Positions 26,093 to 34,954 are shown, counted from the first letter of the stretch. The stretch is DNA of 64,000 bases from Lysobacterales bacterium (GCA_016718605.1 JADKCY010000002.1:1240001-1304000), one strand, 5' to 3'. Program-made: numbers and translations. Notes: generated from the sequence alone by a model not told the origin.

Positions 26093-26225
26093 GGCAACGC
26101 CTGAGCAAAGCAGCGTCGCCGCCTGATCAAAAGACCGAACTCCCGCCGATAGCCCCCGTCGCCACTGGGCGCGGCTTTGCCCTAATCGTGTGATAGCCTG
26201 CCGACCGAACCACAGAGGGCCTCAC

Positions 26226-26789
26226 ATGTCACCCATCCGATCCATCCTCGGGCTGACGCTCGCGCTTGCGTCCTTTTCCTCCGCGGCATGCGGTCCGGTA
26301 GGCAATCTGGTGGAAAACTGCAGCTTCGATGTCGACCTCGCCGGTTACACCGCGCAAGAAGGCGGTGACGTGATTCAGCACGAAGCCAGCGCTGGCAATC
26401 TTGCCGCTGGTGCCATGCGGGTGACTGACACGGATGCCGATAGCGGCTCCCAAGCCGAAGCGGAATCCTGCATCAACTTGGGCACAGAGCGCGGCTACCG
26501 TTTGTCCGCGAGCTTTCGCGCTGTTTCGGCTGATACCTGCCTGTTGGGCTGGGACGAGTATCTGGGTACAGACTGCACCCAGCCCAACGGCATGTTCGTT
26601 GCGTCTGCGGCAGCCGCCGTCAACAACAAGGCGTTCACCACACTGACCACGCATCAGAGTGCAGGCAGCCTGGTGTACTCGGTGGAACTCGTGATCCTTT
26701 GTGATGGGACGGCAGGACAAACCGAATACCTGGTTGATGATGTCCATCTCGTGCCAGAGCTGCTGTTCCGCAACGGCTTCGAAGGCTAG
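26226..26789 (+). CDS. Secreted protein of unknown function with a C-terminal GFE tail (187 aa)
   Basis: I do not recognise a named family. The ATG at 26226 gives a signal peptide, MSPIRSILGLTLALASFSSAA, nearly the same start as the 271-aa protein at 1.7-2.6 kb. The mature part begins CGPVGNLVENCSFDVDLAGY, resembling jelly-roll carbohydrate-binding-like modules that open with NLVxNxxFD; Cys residues suggest disulphides. It ends in VPELLFRNGFEG, the short tail also seen at 38638 and in the remnant at 1.6 kb. Such tails may mark export or surface sorting, which is inference. An intrinsic terminator follows. Confidence 0.7.
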   Translation: MSPIRSILGLTLALASFSSAACGPVGNLVENCSFDVDLAGYTAQEGGDVIQHEASAGNLAAGAMRVTDTDADSGSQAEAESCINLGTERGYRLSASFRAVSADTCLLGWDEYLGTDCTQPNGMFVASAAAAVNNKAFTTLTTHQSAGSLVYSVELVILCDGTAGQTEYLVDDVHLVPELLFRNGFEG

Positions 26790-26826
26790 GAGCCTGTCAG
26801 GCTTTCGACAAAGAAAGCAAAAATCC

Positions 26827-26849
26827 GCCTCAGCGAGGCCAGTTTTTTT
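26827..26849. terminator. Bidirectional intrinsic terminator between convergent genes
   Basis: GCCTC-AGC-GAGGC (26827-26839) is followed by CAG and seven T's, and preceded by a run of A's, so it can serve the gene ending at 26789 and perhaps the convergent one ending at 27016. The short stem makes it moderate in strength. Confidence 0.6.
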
Positions 26850-27015
26850 CTGGGCCCACATGTCGATCGTGGCTCAATGGGTCAAAAAGCGTCGGAAATA
26901 ACCAGCTCAAGGCCCGGTTAGCCGCCCGAACAAGTCAAGCGCAACCCGCGGCGAGGACACACGCTGAGCGTCGACCCGCGGCAGGCTGGCCTAACTGCTT
27001 TTTTCGCCGCTTGAC

Positions 27016-27651
27016 TCAGTCGGTCATGGCATCCGCGCCAATCGAACCTTTCAGTTTGCGATAGCGGGCGCGCACGGTCTCATATTCATTTTGCAAGCTG
27101 GTGCGTTCTTTCTCACGCATTTCCATATAGGCACGTTGCTCGGCGACCTGAGTGCGCGCTGCCGTGATTGAATCATTGACGGTGGCGGGAACAGGTTTGC
27201 CTTCGCGCTCCAAGCGCGCCGCGTGCGCCAGCAAGTCGGTCAAGCTTTTTTCCTGACTGGCAATCCCCACCTTGGCCGCTTCGACAGACTGATCAAGCAA
27301 ATCGAAACGCTCCTTGTAGGCCCGCTCCAGGTCGCCTTCCGTCGCATACGAGGAGGTCAGCACCGAATCCATCTTGTCCTGTTCGGCTTGGCGTGCCGCT
27401 GCTTCGGCAGCGCGGTCGGCGTCCTCCGCCTTGCGCTTGCGCTCCTCTTCGGTCAGCGCACGATCCACTCGATTGACCGTCATACCCTGCGAATTGAGCT
27501 CATCACGGGCTGATTGCATGGCCTCCGGCGGCAGGGTGTCGGTGTAGTGGACATTGCCTTCCCTGTCGACCCAGCGATACAGCTTCTGGGCCAACGCAGC
27601 ATCACTGGCGAACCACAACAGGGGCATCAAGAAAACAGCCAACTTGCGCAT
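27016..27651 (-). CDS. DUF4124-domain envelope protein
   Basis: Unknown function; exported. The ATG at 27651 has GAGG six bases upstream and gives a signal peptide, MRKLAVFLMPLLWFASDAALA. Right after it comes KLYRWVDREGNVHYTDTLPP (residues 23-42), the DUF4124 signature common in gammaproteobacterial periplasmic proteins. The remaining 160 residues are highly charged and helical (RKAEDADRAAEAAARQAEQD), likely a coiled coil. No catalytic motif is visible. It follows pyrE on the same strand, 33 bases after its stop in reverse orientation of numbering, so the two may share a transcript. Confidence 0.8.
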   Translation of the reverse strand: MRKLAVFLMPLLWFASDAALAQKLYRWVDREGNVHYTDTLPPEAMQSARDELNSQGMTVNRVDRALTEEERKRKAEDADRAAEAAARQAEQDKMDSVLTSSYATEGDLERAYKERFDLLDQSVEAAKVGIASQEKSLTDLLAHAARLEREGKPVPATVNDSITAARTQVAEQRAYMEMREKERTSLQNEYETVRARYRKLKGSIGADAMTD

Positions 27652-27684
27652 GAACAACCTCACGTTCCGTCAATGCGGACAGAT

Positions 27685-28329
27685 TTACACAGCCACCCCA
27701 AACCGGGCCTGATACGCCAGCAGCGCCGATTGATGCGTTTGCATGGCCGAACTCTCGCCAGTATAGGCAAGCAAGTCGTTGAGCCCTGCGACGGCGATCA
27801 CGGGCAGGCCCAGTTCGGCGCTGACCTCTTGCGCTGCCGAACGTTCCCCCTGACCACGCTCCTGACGATCCAATGCAATCAGCACGCCACAAGGTTCGCC
27901 GCCACCTTCTCGAATGATTTCGATGGACTCGCGCACCGCCGTACCTGCTGTAATGACGTCATCCACGATCAGCACGCGACCGTGCAATGGTGCACCTATC
28001 AACCTACCGCCTTCGCCATGCTGTTTAGCCTCCTTTCGATTGAAGGCCAACGGCACATCACGTCCGCTTGCGGCCAACGCCACGGCAACGGCTGTGGCCA
28101 ACGGAATCCCTTTATAGGCGGGGCCAAAAAGCATGTCGAAGTGCAGACCGGCAGCACTTAGGGCTTCGACATAGCACGCGCCAAGAGCACGCAGCGCAGC
28201 GCCGGAATCAAAGCGTCCCGCATTGAAAAAATAAGGACTGATGCGCCCCGACTTGAGGGTGAACTCGCCAAAACGAAGCACCTGACAGCGCAGCGCAAGA
28301 TCGAAGAAACGGCGTTGATAGTCCTGCAT
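27685..28329 (-). CDS. pyrE: Orotate phosphoribosyltransferase
   Basis: Converts orotate and PRPP to OMP in pyrimidine synthesis, in the cytoplasm. It has 214 aa, as in E. coli. Visible are FTLKSGRISPYFFNAGRF near residue 20, FGPAYKGIPLA (about 68), the FNRKEAKQHGEGG loop (about 97-109), and the PRPP-binding VLIVDDVITAGTA (about 119-131). The ATG at 28329 (MQDYQRRFFDLALR) is the family-like start, though an ATG 12 codons upstream is possible. It is divergent from exonuclease III across 91 bases, the same neighbour relation found in many Lysobacterales. Confidence 0.96.
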   Translation of the reverse strand: MQDYQRRFFDLALRCQVLRFGEFTLKSGRISPYFFNAGRFDSGAALRALGACYVEALSAAGLHFDMLFGPAYKGIPLATAVAVALAASGRDVPLAFNRKEAKQHGEGGRLIGAPLHGRVLIVDDVITAGTAVRESIEIIREGGGEPCGVLIALDRQERGQGERSAAQEVSAELGLPVIAVAGLNDLLAYTGESSAMQTHQSALLAYQARFGVAV

Positions 28330-28420
28330 GGCTTGACCATGAATCGTCGCAAAGGCCGCTATCATCCCAGTATCTGCCGTTCGCGACCATCCATGCGGTC
28401 GCTCAGGAACCGTCTCTCCC

Positions 28421-29203
28421 ATGCGAATTCTCAGCTTCAACGCCAATGGCCTGCGCTCTGCCGCGCAGAAGGGGTTCTTCGACTGGTTTGCACAACAGGA
28501 CGCGGACGTGCTCTGCGTGCAGGAAACCAAGGCCCAGGCCGAGCAACTGGCGGATCCTGCGCTGCGCCCGAGCAACTACAAAATTGCCTTCCGTGATGCC
28601 ACCACCAAGAAGGGCTACAGCGGCGTCGGCATCTATAGCCGCCGTGCACCCGACGCGGTATTGACCGAACTCGGCTGGGCCGAGTTCGACGACGAGGGTC
28701 GCTACATCGAAATGCGCTTCGGGAAACTCAGCGTGGTCTCGCTGTACTTGCCCTCGGGCTCCTCGGGCGATGAACGTCAGCAATTCAAATTCCGCTGCAT
28801 GGACTGGTTTGCGCCGATCCTGCAGAAGTGGATCGACAGTGACCGCGACTACGTGATCTGCGGCGACTGGAACATCGTGCATACCCGCCTGGACATCAAG
28901 AACTGGACTTCCAACCAGAAGAACTCCGGCTGCCTGCCCGAAGAGCGCGCTTGGCTCGATCATCTTTTCCAGCAACAGGGCTGGGTCGACAGCTATCGCC
29001 ATTTGCGACCGGCGGGCGAGGACTACACCTGGTGGAGCCAACGCGGCGCGGCACGCGCCAAAAACGTGGGTTGGCGCATCGACTACCAGGTGGTAAGCCC
29101 GCGTCTGCGGGATCGATTGCGCGGCTGCGCCATTCATGCCGAACCAAAATTTTCCGACCATGCGCCTTACACGGTGGACTATGCCGCAGGCATCGGGGAA
29201 TGA
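28421..29203 (+). CDS. xthA: Exodeoxyribonuclease III
   Basis: AP endonuclease and 3'-5' exonuclease of base-excision repair. It has 260 aa, close to the family's 255-270. Catalytic motifs are LCVQETKAQ with Glu35, ICGDWNIVH with Asp/Asn (about 149-151), and FSDHAPY with the terminal His (about 246). WRIDYQVVS is the conserved segment that positions the phosphate. The stop overlaps the start of the AmpG-like gene by four bases (ATGA), so the two are co-transcribed. Confidence 0.95.
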   Translation: MRILSFNANGLRSAAQKGFFDWFAQQDADVLCVQETKAQAEQLADPALRPSNYKIAFRDATTKKGYSGVGIYSRRAPDAVLTELGWAEFDDEGRYIEMRFGKLSVVSLYLPSGSSGDERQQFKFRCMDWFAPILQKWIDSDRDYVICGDWNIVHTRLDIKNWTSNQKNSGCLPEERAWLDHLFQQQGWVDSYRHLRPAGEDYTWWSQRGAARAKNVGWRIDYQVVSPRLRDRLRGCAIHAEPKFSDHAPYTVDYAAGIGE

Positions 29204-30537
29204 ACTTGCCTTGGCGCGATCGCTTGCCCGCAGGTCTGCGCGCCTACACCGAGCGTGAACCGCTGGCAGCACTGCTGCTGGGCATGTCCTCCGGGTTTCC
29301 CTACGCCATGATCGGCGCAACCCTGACCACACGTCTGGCGCAGGATGGCATCGACAAGCGCAGCGTGACCGCCTTTTCGCTGGCGTTTCTGGTCTACAAC
29401 CTCAAATTCCTGTGGGCGCCCTTGATCGATAGCGGGCGATTGCCCGGCATATCGCATCTGGGGCAACGGCTGTCCTGGTTATGCGTGACGGCGGCCATGG
29501 TCGTACTTGCGCTCAGTGCACTGGCCTTCGGCGATCCGCGCACCGAATTGGGCTGGGTCGCGATGGCGGCGGTCGCGGTGGGTGTTGCCGGCGCCAGTTT
29601 CGATATCGTCATCGACGCCTTCCGCATCGAGTCACTGCGTAGCGACCAACTCGGTATCGGCTCCGGCATGTCGCAGTATGGCTGGCGAATTGGATCGGTG
29701 GCCGCCGGTTCGCTCGCTCTGCTGGTCGCGATGCACAGCAGTTGGACGGTGTCGTATCTGCTCTGTGCAGTGTTCGTCCTGCCTGCACTGGTTGCCGGTT
29801 TCTGGTTGGGTGAGCCGACCCGGCGGCGTCCCGCGCTGCCGGTGCGTGGCATGAGTGCGCTGTGGTCATCCATCAGCGGGCCGATTCGCGAGTTTTTTCA
29901 GCGCCATGGTGCCTGGCTGGTGCTGCTGTTCGTCTTGCTGCACAAAATTGGCGACACCCTCGCCAACCTCACGCTACGCCTGCTCTTGAACGACCTCGGT
30001 TTCAGCAACGAGGAAATCGCCACCTGGGACGTCGGACTTGGATTCTTCGCCTACCTGGCCGGCATCTTCCTCGGTGGCGTGCTTTACAGCACTGTCGGCA
30101 TGAAGCGCTCAGTGTTGCTGGCGCTAATCCTGATGGCGGTTTCCAATCTGAGCTTCGCCTGGCTCGCAGCCAACGGACATTCCAATGCCTTGCTGGCGTT
30201 CACCATCGGCTTCGAGAACATCGCCAGCGGCGTTGGCGGCGTGGTGGTCGTGGCGTATCTGTCGGCACTTTGCAATCTGGCGTTTACCGCCACCCAGTTT
30301 GCCCTGCTGTCGGCGGCTGCCAGCGTGGTCGGGCGACTGATCACCGGCACCACGGCGGGGCAGATGATCGAGTCCTTTGGCTATGTGAACTTCTATTTGT
30401 TCACCACCGTCATCGCCCTGCCAGGCCTGCTGCTCTACCTGTATCTATTGCGCAGCGGCGCAGTAGAACTGTCACTGGGACACCACCGGACGACCAGCAC
30501 GTCCTCCGATGGAGCACCCCATCGGCTCGGCGGCTAG
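29200..30537 (+). CDS. AmpG-like muropeptide MFS transporter
   Basis: Imports anhydromuropeptides from the periplasm for cell-wall recycling, if the assignment holds. It has 445 aa with about 12 membrane segments. The N-terminal LLLGMSSGFPYAMIGATLTTRLAQ and KFLWAPLIDSGRLPG match the AmpG pattern of LLGFASGLPxxL and FKFLWSPLxDR. The ATG at 29200 overlaps the xthA stop; an in-frame extension upstream only reads the xthA region out of frame. Shorter than E. coli AmpG (491), missing the last two predicted helices. Substrate is inferred from family only. Confidence 0.85.
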   Translation: MNLPWRDRLPAGLRAYTEREPLAALLLGMSSGFPYAMIGATLTTRLAQDGIDKRSVTAFSLAFLVYNLKFLWAPLIDSGRLPGISHLGQRLSWLCVTAAMVVLALSALAFGDPRTELGWVAMAAVAVGVAGASFDIVIDAFRIESLRSDQLGIGSGMSQYGWRIGSVAAGSLALLVAMHSSWTVSYLLCAVFVLPALVAGFWLGEPTRRRPALPVRGMSALWSSISGPIREFFQRHGAWLVLLFVLLHKIGDTLANLTLRLLLNDLGFSNEEIATWDVGLGFFAYLAGIFLGGVLYSTVGMKRSVLLALILMAVSNLSFAWLAANGHSNALLAFTIGFENIASGVGGVVVVAYLSALCNLAFTATQFALLSAAASVVGRLITGTTAGQMIESFGYVNFYLFTTVIALPGLLLYLYLLRSGAVELSLGHHRTTSTSSDGAPHRLGG

Positions 30538-30608
30538 ACCAACATTCAGCCACGCAGATGAACAAAGGTGTAAAAGGACGCACGGCCTGAAATGCAGTCC
30601 ATCCCCGC

Positions 30609-30860
30609 ATGCCCGACTTTCTGCTCAAAGACATCGATTCCGAGGTGGCCGAGCGCATCAAGCGCATCTCGCGCGAGCGCGGCTGGCCAATTAACGATGT
30701 GTTTCACCACTTGATCAAGCAAGCGCTGGGCATGGAGCCGCCGCCACCACCCTTGCCCGGTGACATCGCCAAACTCGGCGGCACCTGGGAGGACGAGGAA
30801 TCCCGCGCCTTCAAGGCTGCGTTGGACGCCTTCAAGCAATTACCGAATGATCGGTTTTGA
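30609..30860 (+). CDS. Small ribbon-helix-helix-like protein (83 aa)
   Basis: The first 45 residues (FLLKDIDSEVAERIKRISRERG, shown here only in part, then FHHLIKQAL) have the strand-helix-helix layout of Arc/FitA-type DNA-binding proteins. A proline run (MEPPPPPLPG) and a short acidic, helical tail (ESRAFKAALDAFKQL) follow. No toxin gene is beside it: the neighbours are the AmpG-like gene 71 bases upstream and a convergent kinase gene. It could be an orphan regulator or a protein-protein adaptor. Fold call is from pattern only. Confidence 0.6.
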   Translation: MPDFLLKDIDSEVAERIKRISRERGWPINDVFHHLIKQALGMEPPPPPLPGDIAKLGGTWEDEESRAFKAALDAFKQLPNDRF

Positions 30861-30980
30861 ACTGGAATAGACACCGCCAAGGGCGCGTCACCGACTCCGC
30901 GCATCGGCAGCAACCCTCATCGACCCAGCCGCGAGGTTTCTCCGGACGTCGCGTCACTCCTGACGTTCCCACGCAAAGAC

Positions 30981-32384
30981 CTATTGAGTCCGCCTGGCAG
31001 CCTCGCTCAACGGCCAACTGACCCTTACCGCAAAACCCTGTCCAGTCGAAGGTCGCGCAAATTGCAGCCGCCCGCCCAGCACGTCAACGATCCGCCTCAC
31101 CATCGCCAGTCCCAAACCGGAGCCGGACTGCGAGCTGTCCGCACGGAAGAACCGATCCCCGGCCCTGGCGATTGCCTCCGGCGACATGCCATCGCCATCA
31201 TCACGCACCACAAATACAACCTCCCCCCCCTCGGTGGTGAGATCGACCCACAGTGTGCGCTTTGCATGGCGCAAACCATTGTCGATCAGGTTGCGCATCA
31301 GCACACCGAGCATGTCGATGTCGATGCGATCCTGAACATGCTGGGCACTGACATGCCACTGAATCGAACCGCTGTGACGAGCGGATTCCAGATCGGCCAG
31401 TACGGCGTGCAGCACCGCTTCCAGCGACTGCATCGGCAACGCATCGCGTTGCATGATCGATGGTCCCGTCGTCTGCGCATCCAGTCTGGCCAGCGCCAGC
31501 ACCCCATCAACCAGACGGGTACTGCGATCCACCCCGGCGATCAGCGCGGTCAGTGCCTCCGCACGTTCCTGCTCGTCCCGCGCACGCAACGCCACCTGTG
31601 CCTGCGCACGCAAGGCCGCCAGCGGAGTCCGCAACTCGTGCGCAGCATCGGCGGTCAATGTGCGCTCCAGCAACAATGCGCGTTGCACGCGGTCCACCAA
31701 ACCGCTCACTGCAGTAGCCACCGGCATCAACTCGCTTGGCAAACCGTGCGGTGAAACCGAATGAAGTGCTTCCAGTGGCAGGGCGTCCAGCGCTTCGGAA
31801 TATCGAATGACCGGGCGCGTCACACGTCGCACGGCAATAAAGACCGCCGGTGCCAGCAGCAAAAGCAGGAGAGCCCCAGGCACCACTAGTCGCAGTGCGC
31901 TGGCGCGCGCCAATCGCTCTCGAACCGCCATGGGCTGTGCCACATCGACCCACAGCCGATGCTTGGTGCTGTGCAGGGTGTAAACCCGGTAGGTCTCCCC
32001 GTCGACGGTGGACAAGCTGAGCCCGGTGGATTCGCCTCCGAGTCTGATGCGCGGGCTTTGCGGCGAACGGAAAAGAAGTTGCCCATGCGCGCCGCGAACC
32101 TGGAAATACAGTCGCTCCACATGGTCGTGATCAATCGCATCCAGGGCAGAGGCACTGTCCTCCGGATCAGACAGCTCCCTGATCTCATGCGCAACGATGG
32201 CCGTCAACGCGTGACCACTCTCGATCAATGCGGCATCGAACACATGTTCGCTTTCGGCGACCGCGATTCGATATACCCAAAAACTGCCAAGCAGGCTGCT
32301 GGTCAGGCTCAGCAAGCACACCAGAACGACCAATCGATGGCGCAGGGACCATGTCCGCGTGGTGGTACCGATGGTTGACTTCAT
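30981..32384 (-). CDS. QseC/PmrB-like sensor histidine kinase of the cytochrome operon
   Basis: Membrane kinase, 467 aa, translationally coupled to the regulator gene before it (four-base ATGA overlap). Two membrane segments (about residues 15-38 and 165-190) flank a periplasmic domain of about 125 residues. The H-box is AHELRTPLAALRAQAQ (His about 247), then NLIDNGLRHA, RDDGDGMSPE and GSGLGLAMVRRI. The 2CSK_N-like N-terminus is that of QseC-type kinases. Its place downstream of three cytochrome genes suggests a redox or respiratory signal, which is inference. Confidence 0.9.
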   Translation of the reverse strand: MKSTIGTTTRTWSLRHRLVVLVCLLSLTSSLLGSFWVYRIAVAESEHVFDAALIESGHALTAIVAHEIRELSDPEDSASALDAIDHDHVERLYFQVRGAHGQLLFRSPQSPRIRLGGESTGLSLSTVDGETYRVYTLHSTKHRLWVDVAQPMAVRERLARASALRLVVPGALLLLLLAPAVFIAVRRVTRPVIRYSEALDALPLEALHSVSPHGLPSELMPVATAVSGLVDRVQRALLLERTLTADAAHELRTPLAALRAQAQVALRARDEQERAEALTALIAGVDRSTRLVDGVLALARLDAQTTGPSIMQRDALPMQSLEAVLHAVLADLESARHSGSIQWHVSAQHVQDRIDIDMLGVLMRNLIDNGLRHAKRTLWVDLTTEGGEVVFVVRDDGDGMSPEAIARAGDRFFRADSSQSGSGLGLAMVRRIVDVLGGRLQFARPSTGQGFAVRVSWPLSEAARRTQ

Positions 32385-33067
32385 GCAGAACCCTTGGCCG
32401 CCACGACGCGATAACCAAGACCGCGCGCTGTCTGGATCAGTTCGTTGCCGAGCTTTTTGCGTAATTGGTGAATGAACACATCGATGGCATTGCTCTCCAG
32501 CGCGTGATCCCAGTCATACATGGCTTCAGTGAGCTGTGCGCGGGAAAAGTACATGCCCGGACGTCGGGCCAGCACCGCCAGCACGGCGTACTCACGAGCG
32601 GTCAGATCGATGACCTTGCCGCGCCGCAATACCTGCCTTGTGGAAACATGGACGCTCACCTCACTGGCCAGCTCAACCACCAGTGTCTGCCCGAGGCGCC
32701 GCCTGTCCAACGCCCTCAGGCGCGCATTCAGCTCATCCAGATCGACTGGCTTGACCATGTAGTCGTCGGCACCCGCGTCCAGTCCTGCCACACGCTCACT
32801 GACGCGGTCACGTGCGGTGGCGATCAGCACAGGCGTGCGATGGCTGCGCGCACGCGCGGCACGCAGCACATCCAGCCCGGCTCCGTCCGGCAATCCAAGA
32901 TCGAGCACGACCGCGTCATAGACCAGCAACTCCGGTGATGGCACGACCCAGGCCAATTCTGCCTCGGCTCGCGTCCGTACCCAGTCAACCGCATGACCAT
33001 CCTGACGCAGTCCGGCACACATGGCCGCGCCAAGCATGGCGTCATCCTCAATCAGCAACAGCCTCAT
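32381..33067 (-). CDS. OmpR-family response regulator (QseB/PmrA-like)
   Basis: DNA-binding regulator, 228 aa. Receiver: MRLLLIEDDAMLG, phospho-acceptor in AVVLDLGLPDG (about residue 52), switch Thr in LIATARD, and Lys in YMVKPVD. The C-terminal winged helix has LTAREYAVLAVLARRPG and NAIDVFIHQLRKKLG. I start at 33067 because GGGG lies seven bases upstream; an ATG two codons earlier is possible. A PmrA/QseB-like direct repeat at 34762-34778 before the operon is its likely own target. Confidence 0.93.
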   Translation of the reverse strand: MRLLLIEDDAMLGAAMCAGLRQDGHAVDWVRTRAEAELAWVVPSPELLVYDAVVLDLGLPDGAGLDVLRAARARSHRTPVLIATARDRVSERVAGLDAGADDYMVKPVDLDELNARLRALDRRRLGQTLVVELASEVSVHVSTRQVLRRGKVIDLTAREYAVLAVLARRPGMYFSRAQLTEAMYDWDHALESNAIDVFIHQLRKKLGNELIQTARGLGYRVVAAKGSA

Positions 33068-33101
33068 CAACATACCCCGGACGATCAATCGGCACAGGCA
33101 T

Positions 33102-33743
33102 TCAAGACAGCAGCGATGCGCCAGCACGAATCCCCGGCAGCGGAATCCAGCCGATCAAGATGGCCAGCACCACCGCCAACAGTATGACCCCCACCCACAC
33201 CCGCTGCTGCGCGCCGGTCGGGCCATCCGCGCGTTTGAAGCCATGCAGCATGCCGCCGATCAAGCTTTCGCGATGCAGCACGCTGCTCAAGACCACCGCA
33301 GTCACATGGACGCCAACCAACCACAGGGTCAGCGTCGCCAGCACTTCATGCACTTCCGCAACCGCTTCCGGCACGTCCAGCGAGAAGGCGATCCAACCGC
33401 TGACGGCGGTGGCCAGGGTCAACACCATGAGTGCCAGCACCGCCCACGCACCCGCTGGATTGTGGCCAACATAGTGCTCCGGCTGGCGCCGCAGGATCGC
33501 CCGGAAGTAGCCAAGCACGCGCGCTGGCGCAAAGGTCCAGGTCGCGAATCGGGCGTGCCCGGAACCGAACGCGCCCCAGAACACGCGAAAGCACACCAGC
33601 ACGATCACGGTTACCCCGAGCAGCGCATGACTCAAACGCCAACGCTCCGACTCGCTGATCCACCAGGCACCCAGAAAAGACGCCGCAAGCAACCAGTGGA
33701 ACAGACGTGTGGGAAGGTCCCAGACCAGGAACTTGCGGCTCAT
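33102..33743 (-). CDS. Cytochrome b561-type membrane protein
   Basis: Di-heme b-type quinol oxidase or electron-transfer subunit in the inner membrane, 213 aa. Four main membrane segments carry the expected His ligands: LPTRLFHWLLA (about 11-21), RLSHALLG (about 36-43), and HEVLATLTLWLVGVHVTAV, whose two His lie in one helix (about 130-148). A fifth segment ends the protein (VILLAVVLAILIGWIP). Its start overlaps the diheme cytochrome c stop by four bases. It should pass electrons between the quinone pool and the two periplasmic c-type cytochromes encoded upstream. Confidence 0.9.
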   Translation of the reverse strand: MSRKFLVWDLPTRLFHWLLAASFLGAWWISESERWRLSHALLGVTVIVLVCFRVFWGAFGSGHARFATWTFAPARVLGYFRAILRRQPEHYVGHNPAGAWAVLALMVLTLATAVSGWIAFSLDVPEAVAEVHEVLATLTLWLVGVHVTAVVLSSVLHRESLIGGMLHGFKRADGPTGAQQRVWVGVILLAVVLAILIGWIPLPGIRAGASLLS

Positions 33744-34303
33744 GGTTTCGGCATCCGCGGGATTTTTCCGTGCCCGAAGCGTCCTTCATCGGCTTTCGCG
33801 TGGCACGCATCGCATGCGGCGCGGCTGGGAATTCGCGGATTGTTCCAGCGCCGTTCGGAGATTTCGTCGTGCTGGCGCAGCCACCAGGACATCTCGGTGA
33901 TCCGCAACGGCGCAGGGTCCGGGTCTTTCGCACGGGGTGTGCGTGCGTTGTCGACCAGATAGGTGCTGAGTTCACCCAGCGTCGGTTCGGACAGACTTGC
34001 ATCGCTGCCGAAATGCTCAGGCAGCGACGTCATCAGGCGCTGCCACGAGGAGGCAGGCAGAAAACGTGGCGCATACGGAACATGGCAATCACCACATTCG
34101 CTGACGTACAGCGGCAGAAGGGGTTCACGCTGACGCCGCTTTGCGGCGGCCCGTTGCTCGCTGGGCGATGTACTCGCGTTCATGGTCGTGTCGGCAGCCA
34201 GCGCCGGGTGCTGCGCAGAGAACCAGGTCATCGCCACAACCGATCCCAGCGCCACCAGAACAAGTGAGGCGCTCGCAAAACACGTGATCAAACGACTGTT
34301 CAT
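33740..34303 (-). CDS. Diheme cytochrome c
   Basis: Periplasmic electron carrier, 187 aa. The N-terminal segment (LITCFASASLVLVALGSVVAM, about residues 5-25) is a signal or anchor. Two heme sites are visible, CGDCH (about 70) and CDACH (about 168), the second near the C-terminus. Residues such as LPLYVSECGDCHVPYAPRFLP match the family found with DUF1924 and b561 proteins. The ATG at 34303 gives the signal; upstream frame is not protein-like. Eight bases follow the DUF1924 gene's stop. Confidence 0.88.
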   Translation of the reverse strand: MNSRLITCFASASLVLVALGSVVAMTWFSAQHPALAADTTMNASTSPSEQRAAAKRRQREPLLPLYVSECGDCHVPYAPRFLPASSWQRLMTSLPEHFGSDASLSEPTLGELSTYLVDNARTPRAKDPDPAPLRITEMSWWLRQHDEISERRWNNPRIPSRAACDACHAKADEGRFGHGKIPRMPKP

Positions 34304-34311
34304 ACGGACTC

Positions 34312-34716
34312 CTATCGTGTCGGCTGCAGCAGGAACGCAATCACGTCGGCCTTTTCGGCGGCCGTGCATTCACGCCCGACCACGTCTCCGCAGTTGCGGC
34401 GAAACCACTTGTCGGTCTTCGTGGTATCGGTGAACCGGGATGGCGTCGACAACGGCGACAGTGCGTCGATGGCCTTGCCGGTCGTGATGTGCTCGCCGGC
34501 TTCGCGTGGATCCTCGGTATGGCAGGAACTGCAGCTCCAGTCCTCGCCCTGTGCAGTGCGGAAGAAGCGTGCGCCACGATCAGGGTCGGCGTTGAATGCC
34601 ACTTGTGTTTCGCGCGCCAGGACCAGCTGAGTCTCCATATACGAACGGGCATCCGCAGCTATCCCGACCCGCGCGAACACCACCAGCACCAACGCGACAA
34701 CGGACAGACGTCCCAT
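34312..34716 (-). CDS. DUF1924 (SHP-like) monoheme cytochrome
   Basis: Small exported heme protein, 134 aa. Signal peptide MGRLSVVALVLVVFARVGIA, then one heme site, CSSCHTEDP (about residue 62), and a C-terminal KWFRRNCGDVVGRECT segment with two Cys. This is the pattern of sphaeroides heme protein, where the sixth ligand is an Asn that gives way on reduction and lets oxygen bind; that behaviour is family knowledge, not seen here. AGGAG precedes the start. It is first of a five-gene operon with two further cytochromes and a QseBC-like pair. Confidence 0.88.
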   Translation of the reverse strand: MGRLSVVALVLVVFARVGIAADARSYMETQLVLARETQVAFNADPDRGARFFRTAQGEDWSCSSCHTEDPREAGEHITTGKAIDALSPLSTPSRFTDTTKTDKWFRRNCGDVVGRECTAAEKADVIAFLLQPTR

Positions 34717-34731
34717 GGAAGAGCTCCTGCA

Positions 34732-34737
34732 AGAATA
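34732..34737 (-). promoter_or_regulatory. Candidate -10 element of the cytochrome operon
   Basis: The minus strand reads TATTCT, 16 bases before the DUF1924 start. No good -35 lies upstream at the right distance, which fits a promoter needing an activator. Confidence 0.35.
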
Positions 34738-34761
34738 GGGAGCCCATCTTGGCGGCGATGG

Positions 34762-34778
34762 ATTAGGCGAACGTTAGG
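34762..34778 (-). promoter_or_regulatory. PmrA/QseB-like direct repeat before the cytochrome operon
   Basis: The minus strand has CCTAAC, five bases, CCTAAT: two half-sites with an 11-base period, the layout of OmpR-family sites and one change from the PmrA half-site HTTAAD. It lies upstream of a -10-like TATTCT and of the operon that encodes a regulator of this class. The rest of the 238-base gap (34717-34954) shows nothing else. Confidence 0.45.
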
Positions 34779-34954
34779 GTGAAGTGGCGGTGACTGAATC
34801 GTCAGCAAATGGCAGCCGCCAGTCGCCACGAGCGCTGACCGCTTGGGACCAGACGACCTTCATCAACGCGCATCCGCGAGTTCCACCGGGTTGGTAAACC
34901 GCGCCACAGGTTCCGCGGCGACCGGACATTTTCCGGAAACACCTGACTGCGGTG

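Noticed and set aside
28333..28365. TTGACC and TATCAT before exonuclease III
   Set aside because: The spacing is 21 bases, too long for a sigma-70 promoter.
30609..30860. Ribbon-helix-helix protein as part of a toxin-antitoxin pair
   Set aside because: No small toxin-like gene lies on either side.
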